A DNA stretch of 64,000 nt from Lotus japonicus (GCF_012489685.1 NC_080043.1:44717127-44781126), one strand, 5' to 3'. Counted from the stretch's first letter, positions 45,421 to 57,127 are shown. Notes: generated from the sequence alone by a model not told the origin. Numbers and translations: made by a program.

Positions 45421-46961
45421 CTTTAAAGCAAAGTCACAGAAATACTATCAGAATCTATCGAGAACTAAGCTATCGATGCTTACTAAGGTTACACGAAGTA
45501 ATCTATACTCTAAGGTACGATAATCTAGCGCGAAAGACAAGTTTTCGGAAAAGGAAATTTTCCTCCTCCCCCTTAATAGGGCTCGGCCACTTTAGGTAAT
45601 TATGGGGCTCGATTTTTCTTCGATCAAACTTGGTTCCTATGCTTTCATAAGCCGTAACTAAGGGTATTCTGAACTCGGAAAAATTATCGGATCAAAAACT
45701 GTCGCAGGGGTATTTTGGTCATGATTTTTAACTTAGGATTTTCAAAACTGAAATCCCAAAAATAAAATTTTGCAGGGACGTCACCAACGACGTTTATGAC
45801 AACTAATCCTACTAGCACTAAGCTAAGGCGATAGTTTTTAGCCTAAAGGTTGAAGCTTTACCTCAAAAACTCCAAAAATGGGTATTTAAGGCTAAAATTG
45901 ATTTCGGCGGAATTCCGGCGACATAACGGAAAATCTAATCCGGCAGAAGTGATCTTGTGCACATATAGAAGAGGTTTAGAATCAGAAATGAAAGATTCAG
46001 GATAGTTTTGCAAAAACCCATAAACTATCCACTCAGAAAACTCTACAGAAAAGCTATGGAAAAAGCGATCAGAGGTAAGGATTAGCGACTATACCTCGAA
46101 ACCTTGAAGCAGCAACTGATTAATCAACGATCAAGCAAGGATTGAACAAAATCTCTTCTCCTCCTCTCCTTAGCAAACTCGCGGCCTTTGGGTGGGTTTT
46201 GGGTAGTTTGTTTTGATTTTTCTTCCTTTCTTTGCTATATATAAAGGTTGGAAATTTGCGGGAAAATGAAAGTTTCGCGAATCTGATTTTTCCGGCACCA
46301 TTCTCCATGAATTCTAAGATAGGTTTTGGCAAAGGAATTCCTAAGCTAAGAAGATGTCTCCTTGTATTTTTGGCAACTAATGCCAAGTCGGTGCAAAGTC
46401 GGTGTAAAACTATTTTACCCGATAAGTTGCTTTTTGCCTCGAATGTCGGAATAGAAAACTTCCTTCGGAAGAAAGATTGAAATCATCAAGAGAAATGGGT
46501 GTACGCGTGTAGAATATCCATTTGAAGCTCTGAATAGATAAAGTCTTCATTGTCGAGAAATTCTAGGGTTTTGAAATACCAGGGATTCGGTTTCGGCAAA
46601 CTTCCGATGATTGGAATCGGACGTTCATAGATCCTAGAGTTTCGCCTCGAAACGATTGTGATCTATGGAAAAAGAGATGTTCTAACATTTCTCTGAAGAT
46701 TTTTGGAATTAACTTCCGTCGTGCCTAAAAGTGAAAATCAGCTATATACTAGGGTTTCTGACCTAGGTTTAAGCGTATAACGATCGTGCTATAACTTTTA
46801 TCGATCATGATGTAATCCTTTGACTTTTCCTGAACTTTCTCCTTCATAAATTTATTTCATTTGGTAAACTCTAGTTCAGGTTTCCCTTCACAATACATCA
46901 ACCCTAATCGTAAATGGAAATCTCTTCCTTTGATCCTAAGCTTAAAAACTTGGGTCTTACA

Positions 46962-47706
46962 GATTCAACATAAGTTAATATTTCGTTGAAGGTTTGAAGA
47001 GTCTTAGCTAGAATGCATGAATGATCATCTGAGGGGAAGCTAAAATTGTTTAAGCTATGAAGAATTACTCCAAGCGACCGAGGAAGTATCCGATTCGAGA
47101 TGTCCATGATATGTTGTCACATTATAGGAGCACTTGCGCACGACCAAGCAGTTGCCTACGAGGAAGTCCATGTACCGACGTTTCCAAGGGTTCCTGGAGT
47201 CAGAAGCACACGAAGAATCAAATTGAGGCAACACTTAGGAGTTGGAAACGTTGTGCCGAATTCGAAGCTTCAAGTTTATGGCGAGTGAAAGGTCATTAGG
47301 CAGTTGTATTAGCTAGTTTTATTCTTGTCCATAAGATTGAACTAGCAGTTTTTATGTAATTACTATAAATAGGATGTTGCAGTACTTAAAATGGTTGGAT
47401 ATCCTAGCTACTAACACTCTAAACGCGTACTACCATACACAATACACTTGCCACAAAGAGTTCATGTAAAAAGATCTCATTCCACTTTCATTTTAATCAA
47501 ATTGCATTTCATTTCTTTTGTCTATGCAATTTCTTTTTATTCTTGTTTCATTTTCTGTTTTCTTCAACCTAACACTTCTTAAGGCGTTGGAATCTTTACC
47601 CTTACATTTGATCGTTGTTCACAAAACTTTAAATCTTGAGTTATCACCAGATAACTTGAAGTTTTCGTTTTAATCTCCTACTACTCAATGCAGTTTTCAT
47701 TGCTTA
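46962..47706 (+). other. Unassigned sequence between elements C and E
   Basis: No ORF worth calling. CTATAAATAGG at about 47363 followed by a long pyrimidine-rich stretch (47470-47590) resembles a promoter and leader, perhaps the LTR of an older, unrecognised retroelement. It holds the target of E (CAAAC, 47707-47711) and is interrupted on the left by C. Confidence 0.35.
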
Positions 47707-47711
47707 CAAAC

Positions 47712-47937
47712 TGTACTGTTATTGGGCTAACGACCTTTTGTAATCTCGTGGGCTTATCGAATTTGTACTATTGGGCCAGGCGACCCATGACCTAAACGGG
47801 TCAGAACCTCATAATATATAAAGAGGACACCGCCCTAGCGGTGGGGGTCCAACACTTTTTACTTACTTTGTTACTTTGTCATATTCTACTTCTGTTGCTT
47901 AATTGCTTAGCCCTGACCGGAGTTCTTGACCGGAACA
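47712..47937 (+). repeat. Element E 5' LTR (226 bp)
   Basis: TGTACTGTTATTGGGC...GACCGGAACA. TATATAAA at 47815-47822 is followed by a GCCCTAGCGGTGGG stretch. Short for this lineage. Confidence 0.92.
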
Positions 47938-47938
47938 T

Positions 47939-47956
47939 TGGCGCCCACCGTGGGGC
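47939..47956 (+). other. Element E primer-binding site
   Basis: TGGCGCCCACCGTGGGGC one base after the LTR. This form recurs in plant Tat-type elements; the exact tRNA is not asserted here. Confidence 0.65.
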
Positions 47957-47992
47957 CGAGGAATTCAATCCTAGGCTTCAAACTCACTAAAT

Positions 47993-49360
47993 ATGGTGAA
48001 TCGATCTGGAGCAAACGGAAGGGACAATCATGTTAACCAAAATGTTCCACCCGACATTTTGCAACAGATCATGGCGGATCTAACTGATCTTCGTCAACAC
48101 AATCAACAACTGCAAACTCAACTTGCTGAGATCAATCAAGATCGGGGCTTGCATGAGGGCGATCGTAGAATGGCAGAGATGGTGGTAGATTTCCAACCGT
48201 TTACATAAGACATTGCAAACACAACCGTTCCAGATAACTTGAAGACTTTGGTTCTTGATTCTTATTACGGGGATTCTGACCCTAAGGATTATTTGGTGTA
48301 TTTCAACACCAAAATGGTTATTGTGGGCGCTTCAGATGCTCTGAAGTGTAAAATGCTTCCTTCAACTCTTAAGAAGTCAGCAATGACTTGGTTTACAACG
48401 CTCCCACCGCGTTCAATTGCAGGGTTCATGGATTTATCGGCGAAATTTTTGTCCCAATTTTCAACTAGTCGCGCCTAGAAAGTGACTCCAGCAGCTTTGT
48501 TTAATTTGCAACAGAGGCATAATGAAAGCCTTCAATCCTTTATGGGGCGTTTCAATCAACTGTCAGTGCATTTGGAGGATAAAATGCCTGAAATTTGTAT
48601 TGCCGCTTTTGAATTGGGTCTTCAATCAGGAAGTTTGAACAGCATTTTGAGTCGTAAGCCCGTGGAGACAATGGCGGAGTTGTGAAGCAGGGTACAGGGT
48701 TTCATTCGGGAGGAGCAAAGTGATCGCATAAAGAGAAACCGTAAGAGTGCAGCGGTGTCTGGCCAACAACAACAGTCAGATTCGAAAAAGGCGGTGGTTA
48801 ACGATCAGCGTTCGGGCGGAGCGGTTACAAAAGGAGAGAGATGTTACAATAATTCAAGTCGTTTTGATAACCGCTCTAATTTTCGAAATCGTGCTCAGCC
48901 TTATGGAAATCGTGGCTATGGACAGTCGATGACGTGGACCAGAAACCAACAAGACAGATCGACCCCACTTGCGTTTAATTTAACTGAAGCATTGCACATG
49001 TGTCTGGAGGCGAACACAATTCGTTTTCCTAAACAACCAAAACGCCCGCCAGGAAACGTGGACAGAAGTAAGTGGTGTGAGTATCACCGAATCGCGGGAC
49101 ACAATACAGATGATTGTTTTACCTTAAAGAAAGAAATTGAGGCTTTGATAAAGGCAGGTTACATGCGTCAACTGGATGGGCGAAAGGAGTCGGAGGGAGC
49201 TGGAACCTCAATGAAGCGTGATGACACAGGGAAGGAGATTGAAGAGTCTGAACCAAAGAAGCAAGCTGGAGATGAAACTAAAGGGCGCATTCATTCTATA
49301 TTTGGAGGATTTCGAGGAGGCGGTATGACTAATTCTTCAAGGAAAAGGTATGTTCATTCC
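47993..49360 (+). pseudogene. gag: Element E gag with three in-frame stops
   Basis: ATG 47993 starts a single frame running into protease. N-terminal coiled coil (LRQHNQQLQTQLAEINQ), capsid core (YFNTKMVIVGASDALKCKML, MTWFTTLPPRSI, FNLQQRHNESLQSFMGRF), a basic stretch, and a C-H-H-C type zinc motif WCEYHRIAGHNTDDC, as in Tat gags. Stops: TAA 48206, TAG 48476, TGA 48683. The first (CAA to TAA) and third (CGA to TGA) fit C-to-T changes. The segment after 48755 is open. Confidence 0.8.
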
Positions 49361-50137
49361 ATTAATGTTGTCTATACAAATGATTGGGGAAGCTGGGGAA
49401 TCAATCAGCCTGATATCACATTTACTGTTAGAGATTTTGAGGGAGTTCAGCCTCATGAAGATGATCCCATTGTGGTGATGTTAAAAGTCGCTGATTACAA
49501 AATTGAGAGGGTACTGTTGGATCAAGGGAGTTCTGCAGATTTGATATATGGCGATGCATTTGAAAAGTTAGGGCTTACGGAAACTGATCTGTTACCGTAC
49601 GATGGGGCGTTAGTTGGTTTTACAGGTGAGAAAGTATTTGTTAGAGGGTATGTGGAGCTAAATACGGTGTTTGGTGAAGGTAAAAATGAGAAAGCCTTTG
49701 CCATTAAGTTTCTTGTGGTACAGTGTACATCGCCGTATAATGTGCTTATTGGAAGACCATCGCTCAACAAGCTTGGGGCGATTATTTCAACAAGACATTT
49801 AACAGTTAAGTATCCATTGGATAAAGGCGGAGTTGGAACTTTGAAGGCTGATCAGGTGGTTGCTAGGAAGTGCTATTCTGACAGTTTCAAGCAGTATGGT
49901 CACATGGGAAAAAGAGCAATGAAGGAGGGACATAGAGTTTTTGGGGTTGATGTTGATCAAGATGAGGTTAGTTTGGATCCAAGAGAGGGCTTTTCAGATT
50001 TCAAGGTGACTCCAGAGGAGGAAACAAAGACAGTGAAGGTGGGCGAAAGGAATCTGAAAGTTGGGGTAAACTTAACTCCAATCCAGGAAAGCAGATTGGT
50101 GCAATTGTTAGCTGAGAACATGGACTTGTTTGCTTGA
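49361..50137 (+). pseudogene. pol: Element E protease region
   Basis: Same frame as gag. The aspartic protease signature VLLDQGSSADLIYG is near 49512, followed by SPYNVLIGRPSLNKLGAI and the linker to RT. The frame ends in TGA at 50135, where Trp is expected (DLFA*SARDLPG), a G-to-A change. Confidence 0.82.
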
Positions 50138-50980
50138 AGTGCACGAGATCTTCCAGGAATTGATCCAGAGTTCATTTGCCACAAATTGGCATTGAATCCT
50201 GGTGTGAAGCCGATCGCCCAGTTGAAGCGTAAAATGGGCGAAGAGAAAGCACTGGCGGTGAAAACAGAAACTAACAAGTTAATTGATGCCGGTTTTATAA
50301 GGGAGTTGAAGTATCCTACTTGGTTGGCTAACGTTGTCATGGTCAAGAAGAGTAATGGAAAATGGCGAATGTGCACAGATTATACGGATTTAAACAAGCA
50401 CTGTCCAAAGGATTCATATCCACTGCCTAACATAGATAAGTTAGTAGATCGGGCTTCGGGATTTGGAATGTTGAGCTTGATGGACGCATATTCGGGCTAT
50501 CATCAAATTCGAATGTATGCGCCAGATGAAGAAAAAATAGCATTTATGACAAACCAAGCAAATTATTGTTATCAAACCATGCCATTTGGGCTTAAGAACG
50601 CAGGAGCAACTTATCAGCGGTAGATGGACAGAGTCTTTGAAAAGCAAGTGGGGCGTAACATGGAAATTTATGTGGACGATATGGTGGTCAAGTCAGAGGA
50701 AATGGGCGGTCATTGTATGGATTTGGCTGAGGCTTTTGGAGAAATCAGAAAGCATAACATGCGTTTGAATCCGGAGAAATGCTCTTTTGGAATTCAGAGT
50801 GGAAAATTTTTGGGCTTTATGATTACTCGAAGAGGAATTGAAGTTAATCCCGATAAGTGCAAAGTAATTTTAGAAATGCAGAGCCCAACATCAGTGAAAG
50901 AAGTACAAAAGTTAACAGGAAGAATTGCGGCTTTGTCACGATTTTTACCATGTTCAGGGAGTAAGGCGGCTCCATTCTTT
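50138..50980 (+). pseudogene. pol: Element E reverse transcriptase
   Basis: FIRELKYPTWLANVVMVKKSNGKWR, DYTDLNKHCPKDSYPLP, LSLMDAYSGYHQI, FGLKNAGATYQR, then TAG at 50621, then YVDDMVVKS (active site YVDD at 50669-50680), FLGFMITRRGIEVNPDK. In frame with gag throughout. All conserved RT blocks are present, so only the stops disable it. Confidence 0.88.
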
Positions 50981-51480
50981 CAGTGTTTGAGGAAGAACAA
51001 AACTTTTCAATGGATAGATGAGTGTGAGCAGGCTTTCCAAACTCTAAAGGAGCATCTAGCTAAGCCTCCCATATTGTCAAAACTAATTCTAGGTATTCCG
51101 TTGTCAATTTTCATTTCCATATCAGATAATGCTGTGAGTTCTGTTTTATTGCAAGAATGTAAAGAGGAGTTGAGAATTATATATTTTGTAAGCCATGCTT
51201 TACAAGGGGCTGAGTCGAGATATCAAAAAATAGAAAAAGCTGCACTAGCTTTGATTATCACCGCCCGAAAGTTGAGGCCTTATTTTCAAGGTTTTCAAAT
51301 CAAAGTCAAAACTGACTTTCCCCTACGCCAAGTACTTCAAAAGCCTGATTTAGCAGGGCGTATGGTTTCTTGGGCAGTCGAATTGTCAGAATTTGGTATA
51401 GTGTTTGAGAAGAAGGGACAAATAAAGGCGCAGGGCTTGATAGATTTTGTGAATGAGATGTCTCCAGAAGAAAGAGTATC
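50981..51480 (+). pseudogene. pol: Element E first RNase H (Ty3 type)
   Basis: FQWIDECEQAFQTLKEHLAKPPIL, ISDNAVSSVLLQE, SRYQKIEKAALALIITARKLRPYF, FPLRQVLQKPDLAGRM. The catalytic Asp of the first strand appears replaced (SISDNA where a degraded D is usual) and the end merges into a linker. In Tat elements this domain tends to be degenerate because a second RNase H is present. Confidence 0.75.
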
Positions 51481-51900
51481 AGAAGAGGAGGAATGGTTTT
51501 TGTCTGTTGATGGTTCATCAAATTTGAAAGGAAGTGGAGCTGGTATAGTTTTGGAGGGACCAGGCGGAGTAATTATTGAGCAATCTCTCAAGTTTGACTT
51601 CAAGGCGAGCAACGATCAGGCGGAATATGAAGCAATAATAGCAGGGGTGAGGCTTGCTTTAGAGATGAATGTGCGCTGTATTGTAATAAAAACTGATTCT
51701 CAGCTTGTGGTGAATCAGATAAAGGGGGATTATCAGGCAAAGGATGTTCAGTTGGCTAAGTATTTGGTAAAGGTTCAGGAATTGTTGAAGCAGATGGACA
51801 AATTTCAGGTAAATCATGTTCCAAGAGAGGAGAATACAAGGGCTGACATGTTATCCAAACTAGCAAGCACAAAGAAACCAGGTAACAACAAGTCTGTGAT
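51481..51900 (+). pseudogene. pol: Element E second, archaeal-type RNase H
   Basis: WFLSVDGSSNLKGSGAGIVL (first catalytic Asp), QAEYEAIIAGVRLAL (Glu), IKTDSQLVVNQIKG (Asp) and HVPREENTRADMLSKLAS (last Asp): a complete set of active-site residues, in contrast to the domain before it. Presence of this domain places E in the Tat lineage. Confidence 0.85.
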
Positions 51901-53161
51901 TCAAGAGACTTTGAGGGGTCCAAGTGTGAAGGAGAATGATGTTGTGATGGTAACGGGCGGAACAACTCTAGATTGGATGGATAGAATTCGGACGTGTTTG
52001 GAAGCGGATGGATCAGACTTAGCTTTATTTTCAAAGGACCAGATTCGAGAAGCGAGTCGCTACACGATGGTGGGTGGACAACTTTACAAAAGGGGCATTG
52101 GAGTTCCACTGTTAAGATGTGTTAGTAAAGAGGATGCAGAAAGAATTATGTTTGAGGTACATGAGGGAAATCTTTGGCTTCGAAGGTTTTGAGGGCAGGA
52201 TTTTATTGGCCAACTTTAAAGGGCGATTGTATGGAGTATGTTAAAAAAATGTGAAAAGTGTCAAGTTTTTGCTAATCTTCATAAGGCGCCCCCGGAAGTT
52301 TTAAGCTCAATGAGTTCTTCGTGGCCATTTGCAATGTGGGGCGTAGATATTTTGGGCCCATTCACTCCAGCAGGGGCGCAAGTCAAGTTTGTTTTGGTGG
52401 CAGTGGATTATTTCACGAAGTGGATTGAAGCAGAGTTCATGGCAAAGATTACAGCTGAGAAGGTAAAGAAATTTTATTGGAGGAAGATAATCTGCACATT
52501 TGGAGTGCCAGCAACCATTGTTTCTGATAATGGAACACAGTTTACAAGCAAGAAGGTCAGAGATTTTTGTGCAGAGATGGGGATTGAAAACAGGTTCGCC
52601 TTAGTGGAACACCCGCAATCTAATGGGCAGGTTGAAACAGCAAACAAGGTGATTTTAAAAGGGGTGAAGAAGAGATTGGGCGAAGCAAAAGGATTATGGG
52701 CAGATGAATTGGTTACAGTAGTTTGGGCTTACAACACAACACCCCAATCCACTACTGGAGAAACACCTTTCAAGCTTGCTTATGGGGTTGATGCGATGAT
52801 TCCAGTGGAAATACAAGACATAACTTTTCGAGTGGCTACATATGAAGAAAACCAGAATTGAGAAAATGTTCTAGTGGATTTGAACTTGGTAGATGAGGTA
52901 AAGGCAGAAGTTTGCTTAAGGGAGGCTGCAGTCAAACAAAGATCAGAAAGGCGTTACAATACTCGAGTGGTGCCTAGGAGTATGAAAGTGGGCGATTTGG
53001 TATTACGCAGAAAGGCAAAGAGTTCAACTGATTCGAAGATGACACCTAACTGGGAAGGTCCATATAGAATTCTGCGAGATTTGGGACAAAGGGCTTATCA
53101 CTTGGAGGAGTTATCTGGGCGCAGGGTTCCAAGAGCATGGAACGCTCAACATTTGCGCTAA
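51901..53161 (+). pseudogene. pol: Element E integrase, two frame breaks and one stop
   Basis: The N-terminal zinc region (EVHEGN, then the KKCEKCQVF Cys pair) is disturbed by a small deletion near 52165 and by one extra A in an A7 run (about 52237-52243). The core is open from 52238: WGVDILGPFTPA, IVSDNGTQFTSKKV and HPQSNGQVETANKVIL supply D, D and E. A TGA at 52859 (CGA to TGA likely) splits off the C-terminus (DLVLRRKAKSS, NWEGPYRI), which ends at 53161. No chromodomain, as expected outside the chromoviruses. Confidence 0.85.
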
Positions 53162-54141
53162 TACTACAGTTAAAGTTGTGTTCTGTTCATTTCGTTTTGG
53201 TTTGTTTTATTCAGTTCAAAGACTACGTCGTGTTTATTTGTTTGGTGTTTCTTGTACTTGTTTAAGTGCCAAGACTATGTGGTTGTTCAGTAAGACTCAG
53301 TAGCATGCACTCTTTTCTCTACCCATTAGGGAGAGTTTTTAACGAGGCATGATGTTAATTTTAATAAAAACAGGTATGCACTCTTTTCTCTACCCCAGGC
53401 GGGAGAGTTTTTAACGAGGCATAATCTTTCAACTTAGGTCTATCAATTGGGCGATTCCAGACAATTGAGAAAGAGTAAGTCTCTTAAAACTAGAGCGTTT
53501 GGCCACGAATTCATAAGCATAGCCTTAACTTGGATTAAGCTTGTCCAACTTAAGCACAAAGTCTCCAAGCGAACAAATTTTTATATCAGAACAAATTGCG
53601 CTTCTGATCTTTTATTTTTGATTAATTTCAAAATGCAAAGGCCTTATGAATTCAAAGAATAGTTGTTAAAGAAAAATCAATTTTTTCTTGAAATAGAAAA
53701 TTTTGATAAGCCCAGGCCTTCGGGTTTTGGATGAATTTGTTAAAGTCTTCTTTATAAGGTAGATGACTTGTTAAGATCAACGCCTTGCGGATGAACGAAC
53801 CAGATGAAAGGTATTTTCGCAGTAAATTATTTTCATATTCTCATACTTTTGGTGCAGTACTTTAAGTTCAGAGAACTCAATAATCTGCGAATAGGATTAT
53901 TGAGTTGTTTTTTAAGAAGGATTGGGAAGATTTTAGATGAAGATAGGTGATATTAAAGCATAGTATAGGGGTGACATTTAGATTTTGAACTTAAATTTTG
54001 TTGCATTAATATTAAAGGGGGGGGGGCGTTACATTTAATTTAAAGCGGGGGATGCAGGAAGTAAAAAGCAGGAAACTAAGTCAACCGTTTGGTATAAGAC
54101 CAACGGGAACAAAACATCATTTCAACTTTTCTCAAGAAGGG
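53162..54141 (+). other. Element E spacer between pol and antisense gene
   Basis: A direct duplication of GCACTCTTTTCTCTACCC with a GGGAGAGTTTTTAACGAGGC follow-on at 53307-53425. A run of ten G at 54016-54025 after AAA could be an internal polypurine tract. No sense ORF. Confidence 0.55.
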
Positions 54142-55857
54142 TCAATTGCTTTCCCCTTCGCCCTCTTTGTTGTTGTTGTTGTCGTTGTCCTTGTCTTCTT
54201 CTTCTTCTTCTTCCTGTTCTTCTTCTTCTTCATCATCAAAGTTGGGTGTAATCAATTTTCCTTCCACGATCCTGGCATAGGGATCGATGCCTTCAGTCTT
54301 GATAGGCATTCCAGGGTTAAGGAACAAGATTTGTTCTTTGGCTTTGTTAAAGCCAGTTTCAAGTTGAGACAGGATTGAGGCTTTCAGAGAGGCCATTTCG
54401 GTAGAGAGATCATCAGCAGCCTTCTTCAAAGTTTGGTTTTCTGAGGCAATACAGTCAGCCTCTTCCTTCAATTTCTGGAGTTCTTCTTCCTTCGCCTTCA
54501 ACAAGGCTTGATTCTCTTCTTGTGTTTTCTTGGACTTCTCAAGTTCCAAAGTCAGATCAGCGGCTTTCTTTTCATTGGCTTTGTTGGATTTTTCCAGTAA
54601 CTTCACGGCGGATTTCAGCTTTGAATTCTCTTTTTCCTTGTCTTCAAGCTTCTTGGCAGTAGAAAGCCCATCAAAGCCATTGGACTCAAGCTCTATCATT
54701 TTGGAAATTGCTGCGATTTCCAAACTCTTTGTCATAACAGCTTGACAAGCTTCTTGAAGCCCAACTTTCTTTATCTTTTCCCTGTTAGCCTCGAACACAA
54801 GATTCGTGTCCACCAGGGCGTTGAAATTAACTCTGGAATCCCACAAAGAGGTGATATCTTCTGAGGTCATGTCTTCAAACTCCTTGAACTCATATTTCCA
54901 TGAAGGGGGAGGGGCACGGGAAGATTCAAACTGCTTGGGGCTTTTCCCCGTGAAGTTTTCCATGGAAGCTTGGATCGTAAGCTTTTCAGTGGGTTTTTCG
55001 GAATTTTGGTTCCGTTTTCTTCTTTTTTGGGCTGGGTTTTTCTCAGTCTCTGAATGGCTTCCTTCAGGTTCGGTGAGAGTCTTGGCAGGGGTTTGCTTTT
55101 TCTTCAACACCTGTTGTTCACGGCGGAAGCGGAGAATGTCATCCTCAAAAAGGCGAGACATTTTTACTGAAATTCAAAAATAACAGTTAGGATTTATACA
55201 GGAATCAGGCGAGTCAAGTTTCAAAGAAAAAATCTTACCAACGAATTGGGCTAAGTTTCTTTGTTTGAATGCTTCGTAAAAGTCATGCAAGTTCAAGTGA
55301 ATTGTTGACAAGAAGTCCACTTCAAATTTTTCCTCAATGGTTAATGAGGATTCGGGAATAGCATGGATAAGTTGGGGAATATATTCGCCCTTCACCTTCA
55401 TGCCGGAAGTTTCGAAAAAGGAGAAAAACTTTTTGCAGGTTGGTATTATGCCTAGGCAGATACATAATAATTCAAAGGCTCGAAGGTAAGCCCAGCCATT
55501 AGCAGAGAGTTGGGTAGGGGCGATGTTCATTAAGGTTAAGCTGGAGCAGGTAAAGTCAGGAAGGGGGAGTTTGTATTCAAGGTCTTGGAACATAGTTTTA
55601 AAGAAGTAAGTGTGGTTTTTACCATTAGGGTCAGGTTTACCGAAACAACAGGGTTCATCAGGGGCGCAGGCGACTATGTCTAAATGTGTGTCATTACCAT
55701 CAGCCCTAAAATTATATTGGGTTATCAAATCCATCACTTTGGGGATAGTGCGGAAGTCGCTGTATCTAGTAGCAATTGATCGTGAGATCCATAAGGAGTC
55801 AGCGACTGGAGGTTCTTTACGTTTCTTAGGTGATTTACGAGGATTTTTCGCAACCAT
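54142..55857 (-). CDS. Antisense spliced gene in element E, about 547 aa
   Basis: Exon 1 runs 55857-55239 and exon 2 runs 55166-54142 on the minus strand. The 72-nt intron (55238-55167) has a TTG|GTAAGA donor and a TTTCAG| acceptor, and joining keeps the frame, whereas unspliced exon 1 meets a stop at about 55174. The first exon carries a globular domain (PKVMDLITQYNF, PDPNGKNHTYFFKTMFQDL, WAYLRAFELLCICLGI) similar to what is usually labelled a putative gypsy-type transposon domain. The second has a basic N-terminus, a long coiled coil (ENSKLKSAVKLLEKSN) and a strongly acidic tail of Asp, Glu and Asn. Antisense ORFs at this place are known from Tat elements; their role is not established. It has no stops, unlike pol on the other strand. 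Confidence 0.78.
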
Positions 55858-55875
55858 TTTTTAGAGCAAGGTTTC

Positions 55876-56109
55876 CTGAAAATCAAGAGGAAATGGGGTT
55901 TGTCAGGTAGAAGTTTTATGTGAGTAAGTGATGAAGTAGGTTAGGCAATCAAGTTCTAAGTTTTGGGGAAAATTATCTATCTCCAGAAAGTGATGGGGTG
56001 ATTTTAAGTTTAACAGTGAAAGGGCTTAAGAGAAATGTGAATAGACAGGGTATGAAAAATAGAGAAAAATAGAAAAGATGAATAAACGTTGAGGGGAAAA
56101 AGAGATTAC
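55876..56109 (-). other. Predicted 5' UTR intron of the antisense gene
   Basis: Donor GCCTG|GTAATC (56109), acceptor TGATTTTCAG|GAAACC (55876), 234 nt, with the next ATG at 55857. Inferred from splice motifs only. Confidence 0.45.
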
Positions 56110-56280
56110 CAGGCAAAGAGTTGACAAGATCTGGAAGGAGATGGGAAGTGTTTCTGGTGAAATTCCCAGAAATTCTTCAAGTACTTGAGGTAAGGCAGCG
56201 ACTGTTCTTTGGAATTTTAGAGAAAGTTACTAGGGAGTAAGAAAAGGGGAGAATGGTAAGAAAAAGGTTTTCCGGGTCAA

Positions 56281-56289
56281 GTTTTATAG
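56281..56289 (-). promoter_or_regulatory. TATA box of the antisense gene in element E
   Basis: CTATAAAAC on the minus strand, about 170 nt upstream of the predicted 5' UTR intron donor and about 425 nt upstream of the ATG. Confidence 0.5.
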
Positions 56290-56841
56290 TACGGTGAGGA
56301 GCAGGCGCGTCGATTCACCCTTTAGTAGAGGTGGTAATTCCCGAGACGTGTCTCTTAATGGTCCATCAATTTTTACTTGCGAAACGTCTTTCGAAAATGA
56401 ATGGGTGTGTAGAGTTTAAGTTAGATAATTATTACTTTTGTACCGTTTGATAAAGAAATGTCAGTGGGAATTAAATGCTGAGTGGATGTGGGTTTTGGGG
56501 AACTGTCAGGCGCCGTTTCATCATGAGGTGTAGTTGATAGTTTCAAGTTTCAAAATATTTGCATATCTTGTTTGTAATTCTGACAGGAATATGATGGTGA
56601 AGTGACAGGAAAAGATCTTAGTCAGAGTCTTGAAAAAGAGAGCAGGTGAAGTAACTGCAATAATCGACAAGGGCGAAGCTCCTTTTGCTCATTAAAAAGG
56701 CGAGGGTTCTTTTGCTTGTTATGAGGGCGAAGTTTATGTTGTTTATTATGTATCATCTTTTGCTTGTAACAGTTACTTAAGTTTAGTGTTATTAACTTTA
56801 TGTGTTAAGGGGCGTTGAGTATTGTATTGTGGGCTTACTTA

Positions 56842-56887
56842 AAAGACACGTTGCATCTTAAAAGGGCTTTTAAGATTAGGTGTCTTG
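56842..56887. other. Inverted repeat just before the element E 3' LTR
   Basis: TCTTAAAAG and CTTTTAAGA flank two G (56856-56875), with a wider AGACAC...GTGTCT pair outside. A stable hairpin of about 45 nt ends 8 bp before the LTR, where a polypurine tract would be expected. Confidence 0.55.
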
Positions 56888-56895
56888 TGGGCTTG

Positions 56896-57122
56896 TGTAC
56901 TGTTATTGGGCTAACGACCTTTTGTAATCTCGTGGGCTTATCGAATTTGTACTATTGGGCCAAGCGACCCATGACCCAAACGGGTCAGAACCTCATAATA
57001 TATAAAGAGGACACCGCCCTAGCGGTGGGGAATCCAACACTTTTTACTTACTTTGTTACTTTGTCATATTCTACTTCTGTTGCTTAATTGCTTAGCCCTG
57101 ACCGAAGTTCTTGACCGGAACA
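56896..57122 (+). repeat. Element E 3' LTR (227 bp)
   Basis: Copy of 47712-47937 with a handful of changes (for example GGGGTCC to GGGAATCC). Followed by CAAAC at 57123-57127. Confidence 0.92.
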
Positions 57123-57127
57123 CAAAC

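Larger units (their letters stand above)
42937..46961 (-). repeat. Element C 5' LTR (intact, 4025 bp)
   Basis: TGTAAGACCC...GGGGTGTTACA on the minus strand. TATA-rich motif near 46235-46245; predicted intron 1 is 46094-45421 (674 nt), exon 2 is 45343-45420, intron 2 is 45342-43631 and contains a 36-bp tandem array. A 40-bp unit is duplicated at 44012-44090 (AATCCACCGAGGTCCGG...). Followed at 46962 by GATTC; the matching left duplication is outside the window. Confidence 0.93.
47712..57122 (+). mobile_element. Element E: Tat-lineage Ty3 retrotransposon with antisense gene, 9.4 kb
   Basis: LTRs 47712-47937 (226 bp) and 56896-57122 (227 bp), target duplication CAAAC at 47707-47711 and 57123-57127. 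Order: primer site, gag, protease, RT, RNase H, second (archaeal-type) RNase H, integrase, then an antisense gene and the 3' LTR. A second RNase H and an antisense ORF between pol and the 3' LTR are Tat-lineage features. Four or five LTR differences in 226 bp mean it is older than A, B and SIRE. Pol is domain-complete but has several nonsense and frame changes. Confidence 0.9.

Noticed and set aside
54016..54025. Run of ten G as the polypurine tract of element E
   Set aside because: It is almost 2.9 kb from the 3' LTR; kept only as a possible secondary tract.
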